A stretch of DNA of 64,000 nt from Albibacterium sp035514885 (GTDB taxonomy: Bacteria > Bacteroidota > Bacteroidia > Sphingobacteriales > Sphingobacteriaceae), in contig NZ_DATJCH010000012.1 in the NCBI RefSeq assembly GCF_035514885.1, positions 434,001-498,000 of the forward strand. Direction: 5' to 3'. Below, piece after piece: positions 18,383-28,700 of this stretch (position 1 is its first letter; every line of letters starts with the position of its first letter). The translations under genes and the position numbers were made by a program. The notes beneath the pieces were generated by a model. That model was not told the DNA's origin and ran no database searches. It was given only the letters and a program-made list of their open reading frames with translations.

Positions 18383-18399
18383 CAGCTAAAATCAAGCCA
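18383..18399 (-). promoter_or_regulatory. 17-bp upstream motif shared by both Wzi-like genes (copy 2)
   Basis: On the minus strand this reads TGGCTTGATTTTAGCTG, identical to 15142-15158. It is 37 bp upstream of the second Wzi-like start, while the flanking bases beyond about 18 positions differ between the copies. Confidence 0.5.
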
Positions 18400-18499
18400 G
18401 AAGCGAAATTAGAGATTTAAATGGAAATAGAATTACTTATTGATGGCTTTGATAAAAAATCTGATAAATTTGAATTGTTATAAACCAAATGTTGCTGAT

Positions 18500-19453
18500 A
18501 TGCATCGATTCTGTGCTTTTGTTTTCTGTTTGTTATGCGCGATTTTTTTCAATTGTGCATATGGTCAACAAAGGAATCACAATGAATTAGGATTCAGAAA
18601 TGATAATGATGTATATCTCATGAGATCTAAGGATGAATACTATACAAATGGCATAGGTTTGTTTTATAAGAGAGCGATTGATTCGGATAGATTCTCTCAA
18701 GATAAATGGGAGAATAAGCTTTGGTCCGTTGGGGTAGGGCATAAGATTTACAATGCATATACCGGAGATATTGAATCTGAAGAAGACATCGATAGGCCAA
18801 TAACAGGCTATTTGTATGTGAATGGTGAAATGAGTTGGTATTCAAAAAGGGAAGAAGCGGTAAGTATGGGTGTGGAGCTGGCTGTTATTGGGAAAAAAGC
18901 TTTTGGGGAAGATATTCAACGAAGCTTTCATCAGCTTTTTGGTTTTTATGAAATAAACGGATGGCAATATCAGTTGAATAATGCGCTTGGTATTGATGCC
19001 CGTGCAAATTACAGCCGTCTGCTGTTTCGGAATAACGGAAAACGCATGGATATCTTTATGAATACTGCTGTTTCTATCGGACTAAATAATACGCGCCTAA
19101 CTGTTGGTCCGAATATACGCTTTGGAAAGATTAACTCCTTATTTGAGTCGGCTGCTATGGGGAGCAGGGTGCAATCGGGGAATAGGAAACCCGACAAAGA
19201 GCTCTATTTATTTTATCGTCCGTTATTGAGTTGGATTGTTTACAACTCAACGATACAGGGAGGAATGTTAGCTGCCGATCAAAGACCGATGGCGTTTGAT
19301 ATTAAACCTTTTGTTTTTTCTCAGATTATAGGAGTACAAATGGCAATGGATCGCATTGGTTTAAATATCAATTATATACATACCACACGCGAAGTTAAAA
19401 ATCAGCTAAGAGCACATGAATATGGATCACTCAGCGTAACTTGCTATTTTTAA
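18500..19453 (+). CDS. LpxR-family lipid A deacylase-like outer-membrane protein
   Basis: I choose the ATG at 18500 because it starts a clean signal peptide (MHRFCAFVFCLLCAIFFNCA); upstream in-frame starts would bury it. The 317-residue product has FRNDNDVYLM and DEYYTNGIGLFYKRAI near the N-terminus, matching the catalytic N-D and Y-T-N-G regions of LpxR (DUF2219). RPITGYLYVNG corresponds to the family's R-P-y-a-G-w-L-Y block. LpxR removes the 3'-acyloxyacyl chain of lipid A in the outer membrane. The gene is divergent from the second Wzi-like gene, so both act on the outer surface. Confidence 0.75.
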   Translation: MHRFCAFVFCLLCAIFFNCAYGQQRNHNELGFRNDNDVYLMRSKDEYYTNGIGLFYKRAIDSDRFSQDKWENKLWSVGVGHKIYNAYTGDIESEEDIDRPITGYLYVNGEMSWYSKREEAVSMGVELAVIGKKAFGEDIQRSFHQLFGFYEINGWQYQLNNALGIDARANYSRLLFRNNGKRMDIFMNTAVSIGLNNTRLTVGPNIRFGKINSLFESAAMGSRVQSGNRKPDKELYLFYRPLLSWIVYNSTIQGGMLAADQRPMAFDIKPFVFSQIIGVQMAMDRIGLNINYIHTTREVKNQLRAHEYGSLSVTCYF

Positions 19454-19547
19454 TTGGGTTTTAATATTTTCTATTTATAAAAATTAAATTTATATTGACC
19501 TATCTTATTAGATCAATATAAATTATAAACCTTAAACCGATCCGTTG

Positions 19548-21293
19548 ATGAAGGATTTTCAAATAAAAAAATCAACAACAAAGTATGATGCTGTTATTGT
19601 AGGTTCGGGTGCTGGCGGAGGAATGGCTGGCTATGTTCTTGCAAATGCGGGCTTAAATGTTCTGATGCTTGAGGCCGGACCTTTCTTTGACCCGGTAATT
19701 GACTCGCATCAATTGAAATGGCCGTGGGAGTCGCCGCGTCGTGGTGCTTCAACAGTCAGACCTTTTGGAGATTTTGATGCTGCTTATGGAGGATGGCAAT
19801 TAGATGGTGAGCCTTATACAAAAAATAATAATACAGAGTTTGAGTGGTTTCGATCAAGAATGCTGGGAGGGAGAACAAATCACTGGGGGAGGATTTCCTT
19901 ACGTATGGGGCCGCTTGACTTTAAAGGAAAATCTTACGATGGACTTACCGATGACTGGCCAATAAGCTATGATGATGTTAGACCATATTATGATAAAGTA
20001 GATCGGTTAATTGGTGTATATGGTACAAAGGAAGGGATGGAGAATGAACCTGATGGGATCTTTTTAACACCCCCTAAGCCAAGGCTTACTGAACTTTTTA
20101 TTATGGAAGGAGCGAGGAAGACAGGCGTTAAAGTAATTCCGGGTAGGGGTTCTGTTCTTACCGAACAGCTGCCTGGGAATAAAGATCGGGGTGTTTGTTT
20201 TAACTGCGGACAATGTTCGAGAAGTTGTAAGGTTTATGCAGATTTCTCTTCATCATCTTGTTTAGTTATTCCTGCTATTAGAACTGGTAATCTGAAGGTT
20301 ATTCCAAATGCGATGGTTCGTGAGGTTATTACGGATAAAGATGGAAAAGCTACAGGAGTTTCTTATATCAGTAAAGAGGATTCTCAGGAATACCAGGTTC
20401 AGGGAGCTATGGTAATATTGGCTGCCAGTGCTTGCGAGTCGGCAAGAATCTTGTTAAATTCTAAATCAAATAACCACCCTAATGGCTTAGCTAACAGCAG
20501 TGATATTGTTGGTAAATATTTGCATGATTCAACCGGGGTGTCAATGTCAGGTTTTCTTCCTCAGTTAATGGATCGAAAACGTTATAACGATGATGGCGTT
20601 GGAAGCGTTCACATTTATTCTCCATGGTGGCTCGATAACAAGAATCTGGATTTTCCGAGAGGCTATCATATAGAGTATGGTGGAGGCTTTGGTATGCCTT
20701 CTTATGGTTTTGGTGGAAACACGCCGGTATTAAACGGTTTGGTTCCTGATCGGAATGGTAATATGAAAGACGCTGGTGGCTATGGTAAATCTTTGAAAGA
20801 TGATTATCGCCGCTTTTATGGTACACAAGTGGGAATGGCAGGTAGAGGAATGGCAATAGCCAGAAAGGAGAATTATTGTGAGATAGACCCGAATGTGGTT
20901 GATAAGTTTGGTATTCCGGTTTTAAGATTTAATTATACTTGGAGCGATGCTGAACTTAAACAGGCAAAACATATGCAAGAAACCTTTGAGGAGATGTTAA
21001 ATGCAATGGGTGCTATGAATATATCCAAACCGAAAGGTCCGGAAAACGATTATGGTTTATTGAAACCAGGAGAGATTATCCATGAAGTTGGAACTGTGCG
21101 AATGGGAGATGATCGTGCAACTTCAGCTTTAAATAAATGGGGACAGGCGCACGATTGTGATAATGTTTTTGTTGTGGATGGTGCTCCTTTTGTACAGCAA
21201 GGAGATAAAAATCCTACCTGGACTATTTTGGCCTTGTCAATGAGAACTGCTGAGTATATATTAGAACAAAGAAAAAAACAAAACCTATCCTGA
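19548..21293 (+). CDS. GMC-family FAD oxidoreductase (dehydrogenase large subunit, first pair)
   Basis: 581 residues from the ATG at 19548; a TTG directly before it is less likely. The FAD-binding motif is VIVGSGAGGGMAG (about 17-29). RMLGGRTNHWGR is the usual GMC loop. The C-terminal HEVGTVRMG and NPTWTILALS hold the catalytic His and Asn. A cysteine-rich stretch CFNCGQCSRSCK (about 216-227) resembles the iron-sulfur site of FAD-dependent sugar dehydrogenase catalytic subunits. No signal peptide is seen, so export may depend on the small subunit encoded next (1-bp overlap). The likely substrate is a sugar or sugar acid, oxidised towards the respiratory chain. Confidence 0.85.
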   Translation: MKDFQIKKSTTKYDAVIVGSGAGGGMAGYVLANAGLNVLMLEAGPFFDPVIDSHQLKWPWESPRRGASTVRPFGDFDAAYGGWQLDGEPYTKNNNTEFEWFRSRMLGGRTNHWGRISLRMGPLDFKGKSYDGLTDDWPISYDDVRPYYDKVDRLIGVYGTKEGMENEPDGIFLTPPKPRLTELFIMEGARKTGVKVIPGRGSVLTEQLPGNKDRGVCFNCGQCSRSCKVYADFSSSSCLVIPAIRTGNLKVIPNAMVREVITDKDGKATGVSYISKEDSQEYQVQGAMVILAASACESARILLNSKSNNHPNGLANSSDIVGKYLHDSTGVSMSGFLPQLMDRKRYNDDGVGSVHIYSPWWLDNKNLDFPRGYHIEYGGGFGMPSYGFGGNTPVLNGLVPDRNGNMKDAGGYGKSLKDDYRRFYGTQVGMAGRGMAIARKENYCEIDPNVVDKFGIPVLRFNYTWSDAELKQAKHMQETFEEMLNAMGAMNISKPKGPENDYGLLKPGEIIHEVGTVRMGDDRATSALNKWGQAHDCDNVFVVDGAPFVQQGDKNPTWTILALSMRTAEYILEQRKKQNLS

Positions 21294-21904
21294 TGAATAG
21301 AAGAGATACGTTAAAAGCTTTAGGGTTAACAGCTATAGGCACAACAGCTTTGCTAAAATCCTGTACAACAGATGATAATACTAAAACAGCTAAAGGAGAA
21401 GTTGAGGCTGTTCCTGGTCGTGAAAAGTTTGAAACTGAACACATCAATGAATTGAATGAAGGGAAGTTCTTTGGTGAGCATGAAATGGCTACAATTACGG
21501 TTTTGGTAGATATTATTATTCCTAAAGATGAAGTTTCAGGGAGTGCTACAGATGCTGGCGTACCTGATTTTATTGAGTTCATTGTAAAAGATATGCCGCA
21601 GCATCAGCTACCTATGCGTGGAGGGTTAAAGTGGTTGGATATGCAATGCTTTACTCGATTTGATTCTGTTTTTATAGAATGTAATAATGAGCAGCAGATA
21701 GAGTTAATAGATGAGATTGCGTACCCAGACAAAGCTGCTCCTGAAATGCAACAAGGGGTTGCCTTTTTTAGTCGGTTGAGGCAACTTACAGCCTCCGGAT
21801 TCTATACAACTAAAATTGGAATTGAGGATATTGGTTACAAAGGAAATGTTCCGAATAAATGGGAAGGTGTTCCTCAAGATGAAATAATTAAGTATAATTT
21901 ATAA
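21293..21904 (+). CDS. Gluconate 2-dehydrogenase subunit 3-like small subunit (first pair)
   Basis: 203 residues. The N-terminus MNRRDTLKALGLTAIG is a twin-arginine signal followed by a lipobox-like LLKSC, suggesting folded export and lipid anchoring. The body (ITVLVDIIIPKD, AGVPDFIEFIV) matches the gluconate 2-dehydrogenase subunit 3 family, which escorts a GMC catalytic subunit. The ATG shares one base with the TGA of the GMC gene, so the two are translationally coupled. No cytochrome subunit is encoded beside them. Confidence 0.85.
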   Translation: MNRRDTLKALGLTAIGTTALLKSCTTDDNTKTAKGEVEAVPGREKFETEHINELNEGKFFGEHEMATITVLVDIIIPKDEVSGSATDAGVPDFIEFIVKDMPQHQLPMRGGLKWLDMQCFTRFDSVFIECNNEQQIELIDEIAYPDKAAPEMQQGVAFFSRLRQLTASGFYTTKIGIEDIGYKGNVPNKWEGVPQDEIIKYNL

Positions 21905-22018
21905 TAAATCTCTTCTTTTCTTGTTATTGTAAGTAGAATTAATGAAATTAGACGTTTCGTTTGAATAACCAATTAGACGGAATACTATTTTTATTCAAAA
22001 ACCTGCAATAAGTAATAG

Positions 22019-23368
22019 ATGAAAATTAAAATAAATGCACTAAGCATATTGGTGTTACTATCCATAAGTCTGTTAACCAGTTTCTTGACTTTCTCTGCAT
22101 TTGATTCCAATACATCGGATAAACCAAATTTACCAGCTGAACATACTGCTGTAATCGACGAAGTGATTTCTGAACGATTATTCGGATTAACGGTTGATGA
22201 TTATCGCATTGAAAATTCAACGATTAAGAGGAATGAATTTCTATCAACAATATTAGATCGCTACCAAATTGATAAAGTAACGATCGCTAAATTGGTAAAG
22301 GCATCAAAACCTGTGTTTGATGTACGTAATATGGCTGCCAATAAACCTTATACTGTCTTTCTGAATGATTCTGATAAAGCTGAATTTTTCGTTTATCAGC
22401 CGAATGCAGTTGATTACATTGTGTATGACTTGAGAGATTCTATACGGGTATATAAAGAGATGAAACCCACTCGTACAATAGCAGAAACTATTGGAGGAAC
22501 GATTACAAATTCATTGTATGAAGCTTTACAGGAGAATGGTGGTGATCCGGATATGGCGGTATATCTATCTAATATTTTTGGAGGGGTTATTGATTTTTAT
22601 TCCATTCAAAAAGGTGATTGGTTTAAAATTGAATATGACAGACAATATGTTGAAGATGAAGCGGTAGGTGCTATTAATGTAAAATCTGCTGTGTTCTCTC
22701 AAAATGGTAAAGAGTATCAGGCTCATTACTTCAAACCCGAAGGTTCTTCAGAAGGTCATTATTATGATGAGAATGGAAATAGCTTACAGCGTTTCTTCTT
22801 AAAGGCACCTTTAAAGTTTAGTAGAATAACCTCCAGGTTCAGCAAAAGCCGTTTGCACCCTATTCAGAAAGTATGGAAAGCTCATTTGGGAACCGATTAT
22901 GCTGCCCCTAAAGGAACGCCAATTATCGCAACTGGCGATGGCGTAGTTGTAGATTCTCGCTTTACAAGTGCAAATGGTAATTTTGTTAAGATTAAACATA
23001 ATGGAACCTATTCAACTCAATATCTTCATATGACCAAGACTGCTGTTAAAAGAGGGCAGCGAGTTAAACAAGGTCAGGTAATAGGTTATGTAGGAAGTAC
23101 CGGCTTAGCTACTGGTCCACATGTATGTTATCGTTTCTGGAAGAATGGTGTACAGGTAGACCCATTAAAACAGAATTTTCAACGCACCGAGCCAGTTCCT
23201 CAAGAATTTATGGCTGCATTCTATCAAGAAATTCAGCGTAATCAGAATGCTCTTGCAGCTATAGATACTGAAAACGGTATTAAAGAAACTCGTTATTTAG
23301 CTTTTGAGTCAAGGCCGGAAAGTTTATTTAAATATTTTAATAGCGAAGGCTCTCAAAATAGCCTTTAA
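22019..23368 (+). CDS. M23-family peptidoglycan endopeptidase, HxC variant
   Basis: 449 residues with an N-terminal membrane anchor or signal (LSILVLLSISLLTSFLTF). A long N-terminal region probably folds back as regulatory domains. The LytM domain spans about 280-385: H289 and D293 in HLGTD, the GDGVVVDSRF strand, YLHMTKT, and TGPHVCYRF. In most M23 enzymes the last motif is H-x-H; here it is H368-V-C370, so the third zinc ligand would be a cysteine. My impression is that this occurs in other Bacteroidota relatives. The enzyme should cut peptide cross-links in the cell wall during growth. Confidence 0.88.
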   Translation: MKIKINALSILVLLSISLLTSFLTFSAFDSNTSDKPNLPAEHTAVIDEVISERLFGLTVDDYRIENSTIKRNEFLSTILDRYQIDKVTIAKLVKASKPVFDVRNMAANKPYTVFLNDSDKAEFFVYQPNAVDYIVYDLRDSIRVYKEMKPTRTIAETIGGTITNSLYEALQENGGDPDMAVYLSNIFGGVIDFYSIQKGDWFKIEYDRQYVEDEAVGAINVKSAVFSQNGKEYQAHYFKPEGSSEGHYYDENGNSLQRFFLKAPLKFSRITSRFSKSRLHPIQKVWKAHLGTDYAAPKGTPIIATGDGVVVDSRFTSANGNFVKIKHNGTYSTQYLHMTKTAVKRGQRVKQGQVIGYVGSTGLATGPHVCYRFWKNGVQVDPLKQNFQRTEPVPQEFMAAFYQEIQRNQNALAAIDTENGIKETRYLAFESRPESLFKYFNSEGSQNSL

Positions 23369-23416
23369 GAGTGCTTAATTTTTTCTATATTTATAGATAT
23401 ACGAAAAGACTAAGCA

Positions 23417-23887
23417 ATGAATAAAATCCATACTTACGATTTGACGGTGAAATGGACTGGTAACAAAGGGCACGGAACTTTTGATTCACGTTTATATGGT
23501 CGTGATCATAAAATTAGCGGTAAAAATAAACCTGATATATTGGGTTCTTCAGATTCGTCATTTAGAGGTGATAAGAGCAAATACAACCCAGAAGAACTTT
23601 TGTTAGCAGCCCTATCGAGCTGTCATATGCTTTGGTATCTTGATCTATGCGCAGATGCAGGCGTTGTTGTTGTCGATTATTCAGATAATGCCTCAGGTGT
23701 AATGGAGGAAAAATTGGATCGTAGCGGACAGTTTACAGAGGTTACCTTAAAGCCAATAGTTACTGTAAGTGAAGCATCAATGGTAGAGAAAGCAAACAAA
23801 TTGCACGCCAGGGCAAGAGAGCTTTGTTTTATTGCTAATTCCGTAAATTTCCAGGTTAAGCATAACCCTACTTGTATTGTACTTTAA
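23417..23887 (+). CDS. OsmC/Ohr-family thiol peroxidase-like protein
   Basis: 156 residues, within the usual OsmC range. Both redox cysteines are present, in SSCHMLWYL and ELCFIANSV. The KYNPEELLLAALSSC run is diagnostic for the family. Such proteins reduce organic hydroperoxides with their two cysteines in the cytoplasm. The gene lies 48 bp after the peptidase and 57 bp before recD, with no obvious link to either. Confidence 0.9.
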   Translation: MNKIHTYDLTVKWTGNKGHGTFDSRLYGRDHKISGKNKPDILGSSDSSFRGDKSKYNPEELLLAALSSCHMLWYLDLCADAGVVVVDYSDNASGVMEEKLDRSGQFTEVTLKPIVTVSEASMVEKANKLHARARELCFIANSVNFQVKHNPTCIVL

Positions 23888-23944
23888 GCAGTTCCCTAAC
23901 TCTGTTTTAGTAATAAAATTGTTTACGTTTAGATGTAATAGGAT

Positions 23945-25717
23945 ATGCAAACCCTAAATAACGTTCACGAACAATTTGCTGAATTTTTTAAAGCCGAGAC
24001 ATTAAAGCCTTTTGCCAGTTTAGTTTTAAAAAAATTGAGTGAAGGGCATATCTGCTTGGACTTGAATGAAGTTCTGGATGATAATATCGAATTTCCTTTA
24101 TTATATCACAGTCTGTCAGATATAGAAGATGATTTAAAGAAAGAACATTTAGTAAGTACTTCCTTTGATGAGAAGCAGCCTTTTGTGTTGTATAAATCAA
24201 AATTATATCTTCAGCGATATTTCGTTTATGAAACCATTATTTTAAAGCGAATACAGGCTCTGATTGAAAGTGAATCTGAAGATCTGGCCAATCGGATTGA
24301 TTTAATAAATAAGCATAGAGAGTTAATATCCAATCTTTTTCCTAACGGAACTTCATTAGAAGGTTTATCTCCTGATGAGGCAGTAGATTGGCAATTGGTA
24401 GCGACCATTTTTGGTTTATTAAACAATTTTACGATTGTTACAGGTGGCCCTGGTACTGGTAAAACCACAACAGTTTCTAAAATTTTGGAATTGTTGAAGA
24501 CTATAAATCCGGATATAAGAATTGGCTTAGCCGCTCCTACAGGAAAGGCTGCTATGCGTTTATCAGAATCACTTCAGGGTGCTCAACCCACAACCATCCA
24601 TCGAATGCTTAAAACGGTTTATGGGTCAATTCATTTTAAACACAATCAACAGAACCCCTTAAAATATGATATCGTTATTATAGATGAGGCTTCTATGATT
24701 GATGTTGCTTTGTTTGCTAAATTATTAGATGCCATCGGAACAAATACTCGTTTGATATTATTAGGTGATAAAGACCAATTATCATCTGTTGAGGCAGGAA
24801 GTTTATTTAGAGATTTATGTCAGACACAAGAAAAGGTAAATTTAATGTCTGCCAATAAGATTGAATTAATTAACTCTTTTATAGTTAATAATGAAAGTAA
24901 ATTAACTGAAAAGTTTATATCAAAAGAGCCTTTACATCCACTTGAAAGTCATATAATTGAGTTGAAGAGGAGTCGGCGTTTTGATAGCAGAAAGGGAGTT
25001 GGTAAATTCAGCAAAGCGATAATTACAAATAACCTATCTCAGATAAAGGAATTTCTTAACATAGGCTATGATGAGCAGGTTTATATAGATACAAGCTATA
25101 ACTCCGATGTATTTGGAAATTTTGTTAGGGCTTATAAAGCTTATATTGATGAGGAAAACATTCTTTCAGCTTTGCATAAGTTTAATAATCTGCGGGTACT
25201 TTGTGCAGTCCGAGAGGGGAAATCTGGCTTGTATAACATCAATACAGAAATAGAGTCTTTCTTAAAGACGGAAGGGCTAATTGACAATCAGTCAGAGTTC
25301 TATATGAATAGACCCATTATTATAACCAAAAACTACTATGACTTAGGATTATATAATGGTGATATAGGTATTATCAGACCCGATTCAAATAATAATATGA
25401 TGGCGTGGTTTGAAGATAGTGAAAAGCAACTAAAAGCTGTATCTCCTCAGCTTATTGTTGAATCTGAAACCGTTTATGCTATGACCATCCATAAAAGTCA
25501 AGGTTCGGAATATGAAGAAGTACTAGTAGTTTTACCTGACCGTGAAGATACCCATATTTTAACACGCGAATTGTTATATACAGCAGTAACGAGAGCCAAA
25601 TCTAGCGTGATTATTCAAAGTTCAGAGAGTGTAATACTCTCAACGACAGGCAGAACTGTCAAAAGAGCTTCAGGAATTAAAGATCGATTTAATGATTCTA
25701 TAAAAAATGATCGATGA
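23945..25717 (+). CDS. recD: Exodeoxyribonuclease V alpha subunit (RecD)
   Basis: 590 residues, close to the 608 of E. coli RecD. It has Walker A GGPGTGKTTT (about 167-176), VIIDEASMIDVALF (Walker B), LGDKDQLSSVEAG, and the C-terminal AMTIHKSQGSEYEE and YTAVTRAKSSV helicase motifs. RecD is the 5'-3' motor of the RecBCD complex, which resects double-strand breaks and degrades foreign linear DNA. The ATG of recC overlaps its stop (ATGA). Confidence 0.93.
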   Translation: MQTLNNVHEQFAEFFKAETLKPFASLVLKKLSEGHICLDLNEVLDDNIEFPLLYHSLSDIEDDLKKEHLVSTSFDEKQPFVLYKSKLYLQRYFVYETIILKRIQALIESESEDLANRIDLINKHRELISNLFPNGTSLEGLSPDEAVDWQLVATIFGLLNNFTIVTGGPGTGKTTTVSKILELLKTINPDIRIGLAAPTGKAAMRLSESLQGAQPTTIHRMLKTVYGSIHFKHNQQNPLKYDIVIIDEASMIDVALFAKLLDAIGTNTRLILLGDKDQLSSVEAGSLFRDLCQTQEKVNLMSANKIELINSFIVNNESKLTEKFISKEPLHPLESHIIELKRSRRFDSRKGVGKFSKAIITNNLSQIKEFLNIGYDEQVYIDTSYNSDVFGNFVRAYKAYIDEENILSALHKFNNLRVLCAVREGKSGLYNINTEIESFLKTEGLIDNQSEFYMNRPIIITKNYYDLGLYNGDIGIIRPDSNNNMMAWFEDSEKQLKAVSPQLIVESETVYAMTIHKSQGSEYEEVLVVLPDREDTHILTRELLYTAVTRAKSSVIIQSSESVILSTTGRTVKRASGIKDRFNDSIKNDR

Positions 25718-28700
25718 GCTTACAATTAAATGTTTCCAATTCCTTATTTAAATTAGTTGAACAGCTTGCTAATAATTTGCAGAAGCCCTTGCCAACTGTT
25801 TTTCATCCGCATTTTATTGTAACCCAAACATTGGGGATGAATAATTGGTTGAAAATACAATTGGCTGAAAAGCTAGGAATTACAGCAAATTGTCAATTCT
25901 TAAAACCTAATGACATCATTAATCAGGTCTATTTTTTATTAGACGGTCCGCAAGAACGAATCCTTTCAGTAGATAACCTTCAATGGCTTATTTTTGGATT
26001 ATTAGACGATCAGACATTTAAAGCAAGATTTCCGTTTATCTCGCAATATTATAGTCAGGGAGAAGATACCAAACGAATGGCTTTGGCAGAAAAGGTCGCC
26101 GATTTATTTGATCAATACCAAATCTATCGACCGGAGATGATTAATGAATGGAATGGCATGCAGATTCCGGATTTAAGCGATAATAATTGGCAGAAATATC
26201 TTTGGATTACTCTTAAGATTAAAATTGGGGATAAAATGCCCGATAAAACAAGAGTAGGAAAATATATTATTGACAACCTTCAAAACCCTTCTCAACAGGA
26301 GAATCTAAAAAGAAGAGTTCCCCGAATTGAGTTCTTTGGAATATCGATCATTACAGCGTATCATTTGGAAATATTCCATGAATTAGCCAAACATATTGAC
26401 ATTTCTTTTAATCTCTTGAATCCAGCACCTTCGACCTATTGGTTTGATGATAAGAGTCCTCAACAAATTGCAAGGTGGAAGAGCAGAGCAAGACAAAATG
26501 CATCTCTTTACGAGGTTCCTATTGAAGGAAACGCACTCTTGACCAACTGGGGGCGTGTTATTCAAGATACCTTTGGTTTGTTTTTCAAGGAGGATGACTT
26601 TCTAAATGAATACGACGATAATGGTATTGAACCTGAACCTAGAAACTTATTAGGTAAGATTCAAAATGATATCTACAATAATGCTGTATCTGATGAGCGA
26701 AATAAGCTAAGTCTTAATGATATAAAGGATGGTTCCATAAGCATGAACTCATGTTATACTGCAGTTAGGGAAGTAGAAGTTTTATATAATCATCTGGTCC
26801 ATCTGGTAGATCAAAATCCCGGAAGTTTATCTCCGCGAGATATTGTCGTAATGGTAAGTGATATCGATACCTATGCGCCCTATATAAAAGCTGTTTTTAG
26901 ATCTGCTCCCTATACTTTCCCATTTACAATTGCTGATGAGAGCATTCAAGCAAGTGATGGATTGATTGGAACCCTCCATGCACTTCTAGCTTTAGAAGAG
27001 AGTTTTAAGGCTGAAGATATCTTGCAGTTATTGGAGTGGAGTTATATTCGTAATCGTTTTAAGATTGAGAATGTAGAGCTAATAAGAAAAGTAGTTGATG
27101 ATGCTAGTATTCGGTTTGGCATAGAGGGTAATCTGTCTGATGATACTGTTCATGTAAGCTGGCTGAACGGCTTGAAGAGAGTTATATACGGTATCTGTAT
27201 GAAAATGGATGATGAGTATGAGCTAAATGGATATAGTTTTTATCCCCTGGATATTGTAGAAGGAGAGCAGGCGTTCGAACTCATTCGTTTCTCTCACTTT
27301 GTAGAGATATTAATTGAAACAATCAAAGAACAGCAGAAGGATAGAACACTTATTGAATGGGGTGATTATATTTTAAGAACTGTTTCAAATCTTATTTTTC
27401 AATCTGAAGAAGAAGTTAATGATGACTATCAGTTATTGATTAATTATGTGAAAAAACTAAATCTGATTAGCGAAAATCTACAAGAGAAGATTAGTTACAA
27501 TGTGTTCAAATACAATTTCCTTAGTAACATATCCGGCGAGGTACGCACTAATAATTTCGCATCGGGCGGGATTACATTTTGTTCTCTAATTCCAATGAGA
27601 AGTATCCCTTTTAAAGTAGTTGCTTTACTAGGTTTAGGCTTTGATAAATTTCCACGGAAAGAGGATCCGCTCAGCTTTAATATTATGCAGCAAGATAAGA
27701 GAAAAGGCGACAGAAATATTAAGGAAAATGATAAACATCTGTTTTTAGAAACTATCCTTTCTGCTCAAGAACATTTATACCTAAGCTATATTGGTAAGAA
27801 TATAAAAGACAATAGTTTGCTGCCCCCATCTGCAATTGTGGATGAGCTGATTGACTATATTATTTCCGGAATAGAAGTTTCAGATGATTCATCTATTCGA
27901 GAGCAACTTGTTATTCAGCATCCCTTGCATAATTTTACACCACAGCCCCTGGGTACCTATAATTATCTAGCTGCTAATGAGAAACGAGGAGAGAAATTAA
28001 ATTCCAGTGATTTTCATATAAAGGAAAGCTTAACATTGGAGGAGGTATCCGTAAAGGAATTAATTAATTTCTTTAAAAATCCCTTTGAATACTATTACAA
28101 TAAGGTTCTGAACATATATTATAGAGAGGAACGTGTTTTATTGCCTGATACCGAGATATTCGAATTGGACGGTTTACAAGAATGGCAGATAAAGCAAGAC
28201 TTCCTTTTCTTAGAACAAGAGGAATTACCAGACTATATTCAGCGTGGTATTAAAAAGGGAGGATTACCCCTAAAAAATATATCTCATACTTTATTAAGTA
28301 ATATTTATGAAGCTATTGAGCCTACAAAGAAACTGTTAGAAGAATATATAAATGGTCAGGAAGAACGTAATATTCCAATCGAACTCGAAATTGAAGGGCT
28401 AATACTAACAGGTGAGATAGATAAGGTATTTGGTGATAGAATAATATTGGTCAGCTTTTCAAAGAATAGTACTAAATATCGATTAGAGTGCTATTTAAAA
28501 CTGTTAATCGCTGTTGCCAGTGGATTTGAAGGTGAAGCTTATTTAATCGACGGCTTTAAAAACTGCATATATAAAACAAATTCTTCTGAACTTAATAAAG
28601 AGACAGCAAAGCTGAAATTAGCAGAATTACTCAAAGCGTTTATACAGGGACAGGAAAGTATCTTTATTTTCCATCCGAAATTTAAGAATGATCCTGATGA

